A stretch of 60,000 nt of DNA from Adiantum capillus-veneris (Eukaryota; Streptophyta; Polypodiopsida; Polypodiales; Pteridaceae). The translations under genes and the position numbers were made by a program. The notes beneath the pieces were generated by a model that saw only the letters and a list, made by a program, of their open reading frames with translations, was not told the DNA's origin and ran no database searches. The stretch is taken from NCBI GenBank assembly GCA_014529385.2, contig CM043949.1, forward strand, positions 109,957,977 through 110,017,976, read 5' to 3'. Below, one piece after another: positions 33,176 to 45,250 of the stretch; within the stretch, counting starts at the first letter, position 1; every line of letters begins with the position of its first letter.

Positions 33176-36040
33176 TGTTTTGGCTCTTTTGATGTCAATG
33201 ACCGCCTACCCAAGAAGAGACTTTTACACGTCAATAATGCGTATCTCAAGCATAAGACTTTTTGCGATATGATTGTGGATAACATCCCACCTTTGATCTC
33301 CCAAATGTATGTTGATATGGACATAGCCTAGTTCCGCTTTGTTATGTGTGTTCAATGTGTTATCCAAGATTATGGCAGAGATTATTTGTCACAATTAAGG
33401 GAACATGTTAATTAGGCAAAGGGTGCTTGTAGTAGATTAATGCACTTAGCTAATCATTCTTCTCTTACTGACACTCAAATGGCTGAGTTTCTTTCTGCTC
33501 ACACTATCTTACGGCACAACGAAGAGAGGAAATTGGCCAAATGGTAGACTCGAGCTCGTCAATAGGTTTTTGCAGATAAAGGATGTGCTTCTAAACAATT
33601 CTTCCAGCATTTGCATCACTCCAAGGAGTCTCAAGCTATACAGAGAGTTAAATTATTGTCAAGGGGGTGGACCTCTACTTTTCGAGAGCCAGCACTAGCC
33701 CTACACTCTCATTATGGCAAGATTTTTGAGGCCCCTTCTTCTCCCACAAGAGAAGATCTCCAAGCACATCACATGTTTCTATCATATGTTACTCCCATTC
33801 TTTTGATGCGGAAGGCTCAAGACTTGGAACTCTTTTCACTGAGTTGGAATTGTATGCTAGCTTGCTTGATTTGGGTCGATGGAGAGCTCCTGGTTGGGAT
33901 GGTTTCTCTGTGGAATTTTTCTTGCCTTTCTGGGAATATTTGAAGCTGCCTTTGTTTTTCCTGATGAATATTGCTTGGGAACAACAGGAATCACCCTCCT
34001 CTTGGAAAGAAGGTTTTTTCAAGCTGATAGCTAAGCATGCATTGTGTGAAGAATTCTCTCATTGGCGGCCTATTCCACTCATGCCTATGGTATATAATTT
34101 AATGGAAAAAATGCTTTCTAACTAACTCAAGTGCTTTTGCATGAAGGCTTGCATCAGTCTCAATACGGCTTCATTCCATGATGCCAAATTACTGATAACC
34201 TCGCACATGTCATCATTGGCATGGAATATGCAAAATATACACAACAGGATGTCTTGGTCATGCAGGTCGACAGTGAAAAGGCATTTGATACTATTCTTTG
34301 GGATTATATTGTGGATACCATGCAACACTTGGGATTTGGGCCTAGGATATCCTGTGTCATGCTTTTCTTGTATGCACACAATACTTCTGTAGGCTTGCTG
34401 GATGGATCTCTCACAGAACCTTGGCCTTTGGGACGGTCGGTAAGGTAGGGCTGCCCTCTGAGTGCTTTGCTTTATGCAATCGCTACTCGTCCCTTGTTTA
34501 TGTATTTGGATTCCTTGACTTCCACTGGTAGGCTACATGGCCTGACTTTACCTTCTAGACGGCACTTTGCTAGTCAGGCCTATGCGGATGACTCTTTGTT
34601 TATGCATCGCAATCACTATGATTATGTACAACAAATTATGCATACTCTTCACTTGTTTGGATTGGCAGCAGGTCTCAAAGTTAACTTTTGTAAATCAAAG
34701 CTATTGCCTCTAAAAGAGTGTGACTGGCATAAGATATTGTGGCCTGGGGAGATTTTTCCTTCACATGTTCTGGTTTTCCATTTAGGTTGTTCGTTCGATT
34801 GGAATGTATCGGCTATGCAGAAACTGGATTGGGTGCTCCAACGTCTGCATTCCAAGTTAAATTATCGAAAACTGTCCACATGGACACTTCATGTGCGTCT
34901 CACAATTTTCCAATGCATCCTTGTGGCTTATGTGCAGTTTTACTTGCCTTTGTTGTCATATTCTTGGTTGCGCTTGTAGTCCCTCATGTCCAATATTTTA
35001 GAGCATTTTTGGCGGACCTCGTCTAGCAAGAAGGGTCTTCATCTTCTATCTATGGACAAGCTGTGTTCTCCCAAGCGGCTTGGAGGGTTAAATATTTTGG
35101 ACTTGAGATGTCTTCTTTTGGCTCGGAAAGCTATGTTGTTGCCAGTTTTGGTGGAGCAATTGCAACCCTAGGCTCTCATGGTCACACATTTGTGTACGCA
35201 CATTGTCATCCCATCTTTTGGTCATGGAAAACCGACTTATTGGGATGTTGTTTTTGGGAAGCTTGAAGGACACATTCTTGGATGTCCCTTTACTTCTTCT
35301 CTCATTGTTGATTGGAAGGTTGTCACTTCGCATTTGGCTTGGAATGGTCGACAATCCTTTGTGGGTAACTCTCTTTGTTTGGAGAGTTTGCATTGGAGCA
35401 GGGCCTTCGCTTTGACTTTGGTTCAATGGTCTCCTCGCCAAGCGTATTTTCTTTTCCAAAAAGGAATCTGTCAGGTGCATCAGGTGTTTGATGACTCGGG
35501 TTATGTTCTTTTGTTTGCTAATGCAGTGTCCCGCTTTTGGTTAGATCCTTTCTATTCTCCTCTCTGGCGTGCAAGAAATTCAAAGGATGCTTGCTAATCA
35601 CTCACCATTCCTCCTTTGGATGTGGACTCTCGCTTCTCTGATTGGAATCTGGCTACTACCTAATTGGACTGCATCTCAGTTGTGGTCCCTTTCCAAGTCA
35701 TCCTTGTGGTGGCAACACACATTGTCTTGCCATCCTTCAATCGGATGTATGGATTGGACTGCATCTCAGTTGTGGTCGCTTTTTGAGTCATCCTTGTGGT
35801 GGCAACACAGATTGCCTTGCATTTGGCAGAGTCATCTACCTTTGAAAGAACGTTTTTTCTTGTGGTGCTGCTCCGGGTGGGAGATCTACCTGTTGGTAGT
35901 GTGTTGCATGCTTGGCAAATTGCACCTTCCCGCTGCCCCAGATGCCTTGAAGTTGAGGAGATCATGCCACACTTATTGTGGTGTTGTCGCCACTCCAAAG
36001 CCTTCATTCGGCAAGTGTTAACTTCTCTTTAGCTACGTTT
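33171..36040 (+). pseudogene. LINE reverse transcriptase and zf-RVT (right part of ORF2)
   Basis: The frame that leaves the left part at 22156 resumes here without loss. It runs to about 33820 with four TAG stops (33329, 33413, 33545, 33563). After a frameshift the RT starts at RAPGWDGFSVEFF (about 33885), followed by HWRPIPLM, then DSEKAFDTILWDY (about 34268), the R-Q-G-C-P-L site in which Q is TAG (34446), and the catalytic YADD box (QAYADDSLFM, about 34575-34605). More TAG stops are at 34977 and 35169. After further shifts the zf-RVT domain reads RVGDLPVGSVLHAWQIAPSR, CPRC and HLLWCCRHSKAF (about 35870-36005). The enzyme would copy LINE RNA at the nick. Confidence 0.85.
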
Positions 36041-36413
36041 TTCTTTCGGCTCTTTTCACAGACGTCTTTGGCTTTTTGGGGTGCTCCAGTCACCGCAATC
36101 TGAGTTTGTGATGTTCTTCACCTGGGTCAGATTTTGGACCTTGTGGGCCATTTGGCACCATAGGAACTCCTTAATGTTCCAAGGCACTTATGTTGATCCC
36201 TTTCCCTATTTCAAATTATCTCTTGATCAAGCGCTTCATTTTGCTTTATGACGTTGGAGCCATCACTCTTGATGCCCACAGGATTCATTTTGACAATTTC
36301 TAGCCTTCGGAGCCTCATAGTGCTCCGCTTTTTGTATCCCTTTCTTTTCGTGGGTTTTACTCGCTTTGAGGTTTCCCACTTGTAAATTAATCAAAGCAGA
36401 TTTACAAAAAAAA
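36041..36413 (+). other. LINE 3' region and A-run
   Basis: Short remnants of the C-terminal coding part (e.g. FWTLWAIWHHRNSLMF near 36130-36180) lead into untranslated sequence that ends with an A-run at 36404-36412. The GT-rich stretch after it begins the flank. Confidence 0.6.
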
Positions 36414-39040
36414 AGTGTGTGTATGTGTGTGTGTGTGTAGCCATTTTAAATTTAATAAATACACACCAAGGAACAAGATGTTCAAAAGACGACTGGCTAA
36501 AGATGTCTAGGCAAAGATTTGTACATAAAAAACTCAGTCTTAGATTCATAATTGTACAACATAATAAGAATGAGGTATCATTCCAAATGAGTTTCTACAA
36601 AGGTATCATAGCCATCCCAGTTGAATCATCAAGTGTTATCAAAGCCGGACTGCAGCAAGCTAAACCTTTTTAAGCCAAGATAGAATTCTCACATGCATCC
36701 ATCCATATAATCAAGCCAACAGATAATGTTAGACTTGGCTATGTATGGCAGGCTTCAAAGGACCTATCAGTTTTTATCCATGTCAAACTTAAAAATTATT
36801 AGACTAGCTAGTGTCCTATATATTAAAATCTCAAGGTTTATCATATTCCTGCCAGAGTTTCTCCATATGTTTTAAAAGAACTTTATAATAACCATTTACT
36901 GTAAAAAATGTCGACTAATCCATGTCATTATATGTACTGTTTTTAGCTTAAAAATGTATGGACAAAAACTTGCATGCAATGCAAAGTTTTGTAACTTCAT
37001 CCTAATATATGTTCCGAGGTCGAGCCTTTCAAATAGAACAAACCAACTACCCATATTAGAACATAATGGCTAGAAATATCATTGTACCCAAAAAAAAAAA
37101 AAAACAACAGTGATTAGTATTGAAGTTTTTGTTAAAGCAAGCTCACAAATTACATTAATCAGGGTGTGCTAGCCCTATAAAATTTTATCAAAAAGATCCA
37201 TTTTTTCACCATATGTCAGGAAGTTGTACTAGCAAAAATTCAAAGTATCAACCATCAGAGTAGAAGATATTATCGGCTTAGCAATCAGAAAAGAGACTAG
37301 AAGAATTATCGGATAGAGTCACATCTATCAAAAATATGGTAGTAAGAACCAGATTTTAACTCGAATATGAGAATATGTATGTATGTATAGGTTTACCAAT
37401 CAAAGCTAGATCTTCGACTATACACAACAAGGACTTACAATCCTTTACAGGGTCTAATATCTCCTAGGATTTAGCCCAGCTTAAGTACTCTTGTAAAAAA
37501 CCCAGTATAACCAGCAGATGGAGTTTGTCAAACTAAGATAGAAAATCTAAAACCCAAATTTATTTGAAGCCAAAGATATATCCAATGATGAACCTGGCAT
37601 TCTTCATATAAGTTTTTCAAACCTGGACCAGTTTAAAGGCAGTTTATTCAATAGCCAAAAGCCAAACATTAATCTAGTAATCAGCAACATGCTATATGCT
37701 AGATTTTTTGTAAGTCAAGGCCAGCATCACAAAGTCCAGCAAGGTCAGCAAAGAAGTAGAAAAGATCTTGCTAAAATCAGCCAGAGCCAGAGAAGTACCA
37801 ACCAGAGCCAGAGCCAGCCAGCAGGCAAGCCACCTCAAACCATACCCAAATATAGCCATTTTATGAGAATAGAATTTAATCCAAGAAAATGAGTAGCCAT
37901 ATCCAAAGACCATGACATGTTTAGGTAGTAAAGCACCAAAAACCAGATCAGTATCCATATGTTGGTCAGATTTTATGCCAATTTTCAGTAAAGCATCAAA
38001 CCTAAAATATGTATGTATGTATGTATAAGTTTACATTAAAAAAAAAGAACTAAGCCAGATATCAAAGACTAAAAACGGAAACCAGTAATCAACAACAAGC
38101 TGTAGGTAAATCAAAGCAAACAAGCATCTCCACCTCATTAGAGAGTTTAAGATAGATATCAATAGATAATCATGGTATTATTTGCAAAATGTATATATCA
38201 TAACCAGATTAGAACCTGCAATTTTCAAACTCACATTTCAACAATAAATCACTTCCTATGGTTTTGTAAAACAAAACTTGTAAGCCAAAATCATTTCTCA
38301 AAAAAGTCCCCATGTAACTCTCTGAAGGAATATGAACCACCACATAACATTCCTAAAATCCAAACTAGTGTTCATCATTTAACCCACCTCAGTAGAAATA
38401 TTAAGCCAGATAACAATTATGGTATTATCTGTGACATGTATGTATCATAACCAGATTTGAACTTGCAAATTTATCATTTGGGTGAGTTACTCCCTTATCC
38501 TCCTACATCAAAATATCAACCATGCAATATCAACCATCATTTATAGATTATAATCACAAGGTCCTGCCAAACCTAGATTAGTATATCAACTTTTCTTAAA
38601 AATGTATCCAACATAGAATAGGGCCAGAGCTCAACTGCTTTATACAAAAGTGTAGTAATAGGAACCATTCTAACTATTTGTTATGCCCAAGTCTCCCCTT
38701 TATAGGCATATAACAAGTTAAAAGTTTTTGTAAGAGCAGGAATGTATGATTTATATAAAAATGCAACATCGGATTATAACAAGTATATCATCAATTAACA
38801 TTAGTAAGAGATTAGTTTAGAATAGAAGCTAATTCGGTAAAAAGCCAATGTGGTAAAAATGCATAGTTCACACTAAAGATGGTGAATAAAAACCTTTGAA
38901 GTGGAAGCCATCCTAATAATCATCACAATAGCAGCGGGGATATGGATTAGTGTAGAGCCAACCATCAATTTGACCTTAATTGCACATTCTTCTCTACACC
39001 AAGTCTAAGTGAGGGAGGAGAAAAAATCCCACACCTTTAT
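36414..39040. other. No gene recognised
   Basis: AT-rich sequence with recurrent ACCAGATT and AGCCAGAT words and short TATG runs (37378, 38012). A short CAGCCAGAGC-rich stretch lies at about 37770-37830. No coding frame, LTR or RNA gene is supported. Confidence 0.5.
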
Positions 39041-39300
39041 ATAGGGGTAGTCAATTGGTAAGAAGCAGCTCAAAGTACGTTGGCTACAGTTTGAAACCCG
39101 GGACAAGGAAAACCCCAAAAGTCTTCAGTTATGGAGGTACCACAGCCGCCTAGCACAGGTCCTTCTCTATAGGCGGGTATGATGCTTTTATTGCTCAGAA
39201 TCATACCAAGCAGTGGATGGCCCAAAGTCCGTGCCAAGCCACCCATCATCAGATCAAGATGTGTTTTATCGTGAAGCACTATGAGTGAAAGGGGAAGAGT
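39041..39300 (+). mobile_element. Possible tRNA-derived SINE
   Basis: TAGTCAATTGG at 39048-39058 fits the pol III A box (TRGYNNANNGG) exactly. AGTTTGAAACC at 39088-39098 fits the B box (GGTTCGANNCC) at 9 of 11 positions, 29 bp downstream. The spacing and the lack of a cloverleaf 3' end suit a SINE head better than a tRNA gene. The 3' end is not defined; no tail or target duplication was seen. Confidence 0.35.
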
Positions 39301-39740
39301 CCTGTTTTGACAGAGAACACTAACCCAGTATTGCAGAGTGTAACTGCTTTATGCAAGAAGGGAAGGAAACCTAGCCTTTATGGGTTAAAATTTTTTAAGG
39401 GATTGCTCCCAATGAGCCTATGTTCAAAAAATTGGTTCACACTAAACCATGCAAACCAAGATAGCAGTGTACGTAAGGTAAATACACAAGGGATTGCTCC
39501 CACTGAATTAGGCTTCTCTTTCTTTTCATACTCATGTTATAAAATTATTTCTTTGGTACTACTTTTAATTCTTTTAACCTTTTCTCTCTTTTCCTACTCA
39601 TAGTATTATTTTAATTATTTTTTTATATTTTTCCCCCATTTTCACTATTGAAAATTTAGCTTACACCTAATCTACTAATTAATCATTTTTTAGAGCACAT
39701 GTGATTTTCCAAAGTTTCTTAAACTAGCCTAACTCTCTTT
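39301..39740. other. No gene recognised
   Basis: A 19-bp direct repeat AGGGATTGCTCCCA(A/C)TGA occurs at about 39400 and 39490. Nothing else supported. Confidence 0.5.
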
Positions 39741-40260
39741 CACACGTATGGAGGATGATTGGGATGATCCTGGCCCATTGGTAGGGAGGCACACAAGCCT
39801 AAAAGACAACGGCAAGAGATAGTGAGGGAAGGCATGGTGCATGGTGATTGTGGCACTAGCTCTACTTCAACACCTCTTCCTTCTAGATCCTAGGGAGATT
39901 TTTAGTTTGAGGATAAGCACATTTTTGACATGGTTGATGGTTGTTGGCACATGAGCCCAACATGTGCGAGGAGGATTATAGACCATGCACTCAACGGGCA
40001 CAAGAAATAGAGGACAGAGTGCTATCAAGTGCCCGAGTGCCATTTTATAATGGTGTACAGTACTCAGTACTTTGAGTATCATTGGAAGTCCTTAACTTGC
40101 AAGAAAACTTTGGTTGGAGCAATGCAAGTGTAGATGCACTCCTTGGGTAAGTTTTGTATGTTTTTTTGTAAATTGCACTCACTTCTTGGTCCCCCCATGC
40201 ATTTGTATTAGTTCTTTGTTTCATTGTGGTTTCATGGGAAAAATTCTTCCTAAAGGTCAA

Positions 40261-40985
40261 CACATGCCTTTGGATCACCGATAGATGAGGTTGTATGTCA
40301 CTGCACTTGGCATGGTGTATGAGTTCATTCATGCATGCACCAATGATTGCATACCATACCACAATGAGCATGCACATGCTACCTCTTATCCCATGTGTAG
40401 AGAAGCATGCTACAAGATTGGTGTGAGCGGGGCTCACCTACCCCGCAAGGTATTGAGGAATTTTCCATTTATCCCATGGATTTACCACACGTTTTAAAGG
40501 AGATCTCCAGACGAGCTTCTCACATGGCACATCAATCATTGTTCAAATGATAGAATGATGTGTCCCTACCAATTCACCTGCATGGAGGTGCACTGAGGCT
40601 CAATGGCTAGATTTTTGGCTAGATCCTCGACACTCGAGGCTTGAATTGGCAAATGATGGTGTCAATCCCTTTTCCACCAAGTATATCATGGAGCACTTGG
40701 TGTGTGGTGATCATCAATTACAGTATTCCACCATGAGAGACTACCAATAAGGTAAGTATACTTATTTTTCTTGTGCCAAGGAAGTAAAAAGTGGCGAATA
40801 TTGATATCTACCTCAAGCCCCTCATTGAGGAGTTGGAGGAGTTATGCAAGGGCATCCCCGTTGTCGATGTTTCACTTCCAAAGGATACGAGAGAGGCCAT
40901 TGTGAAAGATATCCTTATGCAGACAATGCATGACTATCTTGGCCTTGGAGAGATTTTTGGTACGTTATGTTCTCTCTCTCTCTCT
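40261..40985 (+). pseudogene. TNP2 transposase, N-terminal and central fragments
   Basis: The frame 40285-40497 contains FIHACTNDCIPYHNEHA, then YPMCREACYK and LPRKVLRNFPFIPWI: the cysteine-rich region and the K-V-L-x-x-F-P-x-I-P block of TNP2. It is followed, with breaks, by DPRHSRLELANDGVNPFS (about 40615-40668) and IDIYLKPLIEELEELCKG (40800-40855) with the M-H-D-Y-L-G stretch after it. The protein would bind and cut transposon ends. A TGA, a shift and other stops make it inactive. Confidence 0.7.
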
Positions 40986-41280
40986 CTACCATTTTAAGTT
41001 TGAAGCTTTTCTCTAATGATATAATATGAGTCACAATGTCTATCCTACTTGTAGGCCATCATCAGTGATGGAATGGCTAGATGCCTTGAAAAAGGTAATC
41101 TATCAAAAAAACCATCATTTTGTGCCCCAAAGTCATAGCAAATCAAAGGCTCCAATAAATGGGAAGACACCTCTTAGGTTGACAATGGTAGACTAGGCAA
41201 GCATTTGGGAAGAGCACTACAATAATGATCCATCCTAGTCTACTCCACTAAAAGGTATGTCAAGGTACTCCATATTTTTC

Positions 41281-41560
41281 AGGCTTTCGTATTGGAAGGA
41301 CTTTAAAAATAAAACATCTCTTGGATCCCATGCAGACATTCCCTAATGTTTCTCACAGACTATGGGACCACATTATGGGTAAAAGGGGCTCTTTAGGGGC
41401 TAGGGAGGATTTGAGAGCCTTGAAACGTCTCCTCACCTATATTGCTCGATGTAAAGCCCCCAATGGGAAGATTGTTCTTCCTAAAACCCCATTGTTTCTA
41501 GCAAAATATGAGCTAGATCAAGTGAAGTGTTCCATTTCATCTATTTGCATATTTACATGG
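41281..41560 (+). pseudogene. TNP2 transposase, C-terminal fragment
   Basis: RTLKIKHLLDPMQTFPNVSH, LWDHIMGKRGSLGAREDL and LPKTPLFLAKYELDQVK line up with the TNP2 region around L-D-x-M-H-x-x-K-N-V. The aspartate and methionine are kept but the usual histidine after M is Q here. Confidence 0.65.
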
Positions 41561-41564
41561 AAAA

Positions 41565-41830
41565 GGCAAGGTGATTGCAAGAGACGGAAGCATGGATGCA
41601 AGATCATGGGAGGGCACCCTCAATGCAAAGGTTATGACCAAGTGGGTGGACTTGTGGAAAATGCAAAGGCAAGGTGTTTGCAAGAGATGGAAGCATAGAA
41701 GCAAGCTCATGGAGGTAGTAGGGCACCGTCAATGCAAAGGTTATGACCAAGTGGGTGGACTTGTGGACAATGGCAAAGTCAAGGTATTTGCAAGAGAGGG
41801 AAGCATGGAAGTAAGCTCATGGAGGCAGGA
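41565..41830. repeat. 109-bp tandem repeat
   Basis: ATGCAAAGGTTATGACCAAG starts at 41623 and 41732, period 109 bp; a third partial unit with GCAAGAGxxGGAAGCATGGA follows. It lies inside the CACTA remnant. Confidence 0.85.
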
Positions 41831-42089
41831 TGGAACCCTAGTTCTGCGACACCTTGCATGTTTCCTAGATCTCATTAGTGCCAAGTGGATCCATGAGAGA
41901 GTGACCAAATCAAAGGCACACAGAGAGGACATCACCAACCAATAATGGGAGTATGCATGAGGTTGCATGCCAAAGGTAGAGTACTCATACACTTAGACCA
42001 TACTGTATAGGTTTTTCTTGATTTTATCTTTGTACTTGATTGTATAATTTTTTCTACTTTATAGTGCCTCTCCTTTAACTCTACGTGGT

Positions 42090-42345
42090 CAAGGGGTCAA
42101 CACGTATGTACATGCCACATTGATGAGCATCAAAACACCATGTATTGTGGCATCATGGGAAACTTTGACACAAATAATGATGAGGTCAAGTATTGTGAAA
42201 CTATTGAAAGGATACTAAAGGTCAATTTTAGAACCTTCATCTTTGAGTGCAAGTGGTTTGCAAATGTGTTTAGATGACATGATAATGGGCTCTACATGGT
42301 GGACTCTAGTGTGCATCACACGAGGAGGTATGAAAACTTAGTTTT
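42090..42345 (+). pseudogene. DUF4216-like region of CACTA element
   Basis: MYCGIMGNFDTNNDEVKYCE, FIFECKWFANVF and NGLYMVDSSVH follow the DUF4216 pattern Y-Y-G ... F-K-C-K-W-x ... Y-G-F-x-x-V-D. One stop interrupts it between VFR and HDN. DUF4216 is commonly found after TNP2 in plant CACTA elements; its role is unknown. Confidence 0.55.
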
Positions 42346-42902
42346 TCCATGCAATTGTTAGTAGGTGAGTGATTGCCTTCTTAACCCTTATTTTCGTGTA
42401 ACATAATAGCAATGTCACTAACTTTGAACTTCTCTTCTATAGTTCATCTATATTTCATCAATCCATCAACCAAAAATTTGGTTTGTAGTTCTCATAACAC
42501 CTTGAGGGAGAACCCCATTTTTCACTAATGAAGTGGATACCATCTTCAACCCTCTCCCACCTACTATATTGGATGAGGAGGAGATAAAAGGAGAGAGAGA
42601 TTGATGATTCAAGTCCCGCCGCCACCGATCTTAGTGAGGATGATTGCCATGATGAGAATGGTGAGATGGAAGAGGACAAATTCAAAGATGATGAAGCCAA
42701 CACATCCACAAACAACAACTCAATTTCTTTCTTTATTGATTTAGGAGCCATGGGTTTAGATTTAGATCAAGCTACTTGTAGAGATATTTTGGAAGATGAT
42801 TCATAAATATTTTGTATATTTTACTCTATGAAAATTTGTTTCATTGCCATGCCGCTTTGTAGGCACAAGATGAAAAAGAGAATCTGTAAGCATTTAGGAG
42901 TT

Positions 42903-43165
42903 TTGCCAAACTTATAATTTATGCCAGAATCTGTTATGAAATCAGGTTGACTAAAATGTATGCTGATTGTGGATTGTGGGGCCATTAAATGGGGTCTGAT
43001 GCCTATAGGCAAGGATGTTGAGGTGCTATTGAAATGCAGTTTAATAGGCCAAAATCTTAGTGTTCAACATGCTCTCCATGCCTATCTTTACTGCTTGTCA
43101 ATGGAAGTTTGAACAAGGGAGATATGGGCAGTAAAAGTAATTTTGGGGGGTGTTGTTCTTGGATC
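42903..43165 (+). repeat. Dispersed repeat, copy A
   Basis: Shares GGGGCCATTAAATG, GCTCTCCATGC and several flanking blocks, in the same order, with copy B at 46797-47055. Identity is roughly two thirds by eye. Type unknown. Confidence 0.6.
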
Positions 43166-44766
43166 CATCTCGGGTTATTTCTTGAAAAAATACAAAGAAT
43201 TTGTTATTTGTAATGAATAATTGTACCAAAAAATGATATATATTTTATCATTAAATTAATCACACCCACTTGACTAACATAAATTATCATGCTTGACAAA
43301 ATTAGAGAGAGAGGGAGTGAGTGAAAGAAAGCGATGAATGGACGATACGATGTCGGAGAGTGTGGTTCTCTAGAGTCAACCAGGAAAGCATTGGGCTTCT
43401 AGTTGTAGATGGATAATCAGCAGAGGAAAAAACCAATGGCAATGAGTACATTTAGAGGTGATTTTAGTTTGGCAAGAGCATAAAGTGAGTCTTAGAGAGA
43501 AATTGCAAAAAAAAAACCATGACTTAAAACACAAATAATGGCTATAAATAAATTGAAAGAAGATAATGACACATAGTTAATGCTAGAAACCAGTACATAC
43601 TTCCATTTTTTAAATCTTTGATGACCCTGTGATGTTGGAATGCACTTCCAACTAAAACCCCCAATCAAAAATGCCCCAATTTTTGGAAGCAAACAACAAA
43701 TGTCAAGCACAATTCCCACCCAGTATGGTTCTTTTGCTCTTCAATTCCCAAGATTTCCACAAAAATATCTATGAAAATCCCTCGCTCACTAATCCCCCTT
43801 TTTTTTCCTTCATAGTTTACATCATGCCATTTATCCTTCTATTCTTCTTCTTTGCGGTGAAGATTGGTTCCCTCTTCTTGGTTTTTGATGATGTCGAGAG
43901 AGAAAGCTCCACAGAAATGTTTTCTCCCCTTCGTCTTTCTCCCAATCTTCCAAAATCACCTTTCCTTTTCTTTATAATTCCTCTTTTTGATGATAACTAA
44001 TGAAAGAGATTTTATGAAGTTCAAGAGGAAGAGCAAGAGATACAATGGCTTGTGAGAGCAAATGGATCAAGCTTTTGTGGCTTAGGCACGAGAAACAAAG
44101 AGATATCTCACATGGATTAAGCATGAGGAAGAGAGAGCAAGCTATGGAAATTTTGGCATGAGGACAAGCCTTGGGCTTAGGCACAAGGGAGAGAGATAGA
44201 GAGCTTTGAGCTCGTGGTTATGGCTTACGTGTGCTAATCTCTGAGAGAGCCCTTTTGAGCTCTCCAATCCATAAGATCCCAAAGAGACCCTTAAAAATGA
44301 GCTTATCCCCTTTTTGTAAGCTCCACCCTCCCCTTTTTGCATTCTAATTTCCACTTTCTAATTTTCGTCAAAATTCCACCCACCCCCCTAGCACTAATGC
44401 TAGTGGGCATAGCTTCCTGATGATGTGGCAGCCAAAGCTCAAACTGGTACCAAATCTCCCATCGGTGATGGTGAATGGGGCATCACAACACGCTCTATGA
44501 TTCCCGTTTCTATCACAACTCCACTAAATCTTTGCAGCGCTTGTATTGAGATCCAGAATCCCTACACCCAAGTCTGCTGGCTATCGGCACATCCTTTCCT
44601 TCTCATGCTGACACTTTTTTTTTTAAACTACTCTATCGGTGGCCAGCTCTCCTTGAGTGTCCATTTTGTGCCGGCCAGTTTTCTGCTCTTGGGCAGTCAC
44701 TCCTTTGGTCTCCATGTCAACCAAAGCATTGCCTAGCATAGCTTGTTTCTCCCTTGACCGGCAATC
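43166..44766. other. No gene recognised
   Basis: Short frames without domains. Pyrimidine-rich stretches (43800-43990, 44330-44395) are present. Nothing firm. Confidence 0.5.
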
Positions 44767-45250
44767 TTGACATGGAAAGATGCACAAGAGCACATTTTGT
44801 CAAGTCAAAATTCGGCTAAATCTAAAGAAGTATTAGATTCTCTAAGAGACGTGATTGCAGGTACTATAACCATTAGTAAACCGCATGAGAAAATGAGTCG
44901 TTCTGATGCTATTGAGGTGGAGCATCATCTTACTGACTATCTCAATAGAGGGTTTATTCAACCAAGCTCTTGGACATCTCCTATTTTTTGATGAAGGAAA
45001 AAGTCAAGACTATGCGTATGTACATAGATTATCATGGTTTGAATGCAGTTACCATTAAGAATAAGTATTCGTTACCATGAATGGATGAGATGAGTTTTTT
45101 AAAAAAACTTTCACATACTTGTATTTTTACCAAAATAGATTTACGATCAGGGTATCACCAAGGGCACATGACTTACTGATATTTAGATTTTCTTTACAAA
45201 CAAGATTTGGTCATTATGAGTTTTTGGTTAGGCATGCTCTCTCTTTGTCT
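44767..45250 (+). pseudogene. Gypsy reverse transcriptase fragment
   Basis: The first frame (44767-44991) ends with DYLNRGFIQPSSWTSPIF, the block that precedes RT in Ty3/Gypsy pol. After a one-base shift in the T run at 44986 the RT continues MRMYIDYHGLNAVTIKNKYS, LP-stop-MDEM, IFTKIDLRSGYHQ, and RFGHYEFLV (about 45210). The stop at 45078 is TGA where the conserved motif has R (CGA). The fragment ends in a CT-rich stretch before the YxDD box. No other domain of this element is nearby. Confidence 0.8.

Larger units (their letters stand above)
20096..36413 (+). mobile_element. L1-like LINE split by an LTR element
   Basis: The left part (about 20096-22156) holds a GC-richer 5' region, ORF1 with a zinc knuckle, and the endonuclease. 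The right part (33171-36413) holds the reverse transcriptase, the zf-RVT domain, a 3' untranslated part and an A-run at 36404-36412. Between them sits an 11,014-bp LTR element (22157-33170) flanked by AACTT. Without it the LINE is about 5.3 kb, a normal length for plant L1-like elements. Many TAG stops and several frameshifts show it is dead. GT-rich sequence occurs both at the presumed 5' end (about 20083) and after the A-run, so a target duplication cannot be read with certainty. Confidence 0.85.
39740..42810 (+). mobile_element. Decayed CACTA (En/Spm) transposon
   Basis: Fragments in order match a TNP2-type transposase (40285-41550) and then a DUF4216-like region (about 42110-42345), the arrangement typical of plant CACTA elements. 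An acidic segment (42560-42805) follows. Frames change several times and stops are frequent. I could not identify CACTA terminal inverted repeats, so the limits are those of recognisable homology. Confidence 0.7.

Noticed and set aside
36414-36440. LINE target-site duplication in GT-rich DNA
   Set aside because: GT-rich sequence at both LINE ends (20083 and 36414) could be a duplication, but simple sequence matches too easily to accept.
39048-39110. Functional tRNA gene
   Set aside because: A and B boxes are present, but no acceptor stem or anticodon arm of normal shape can be drawn.
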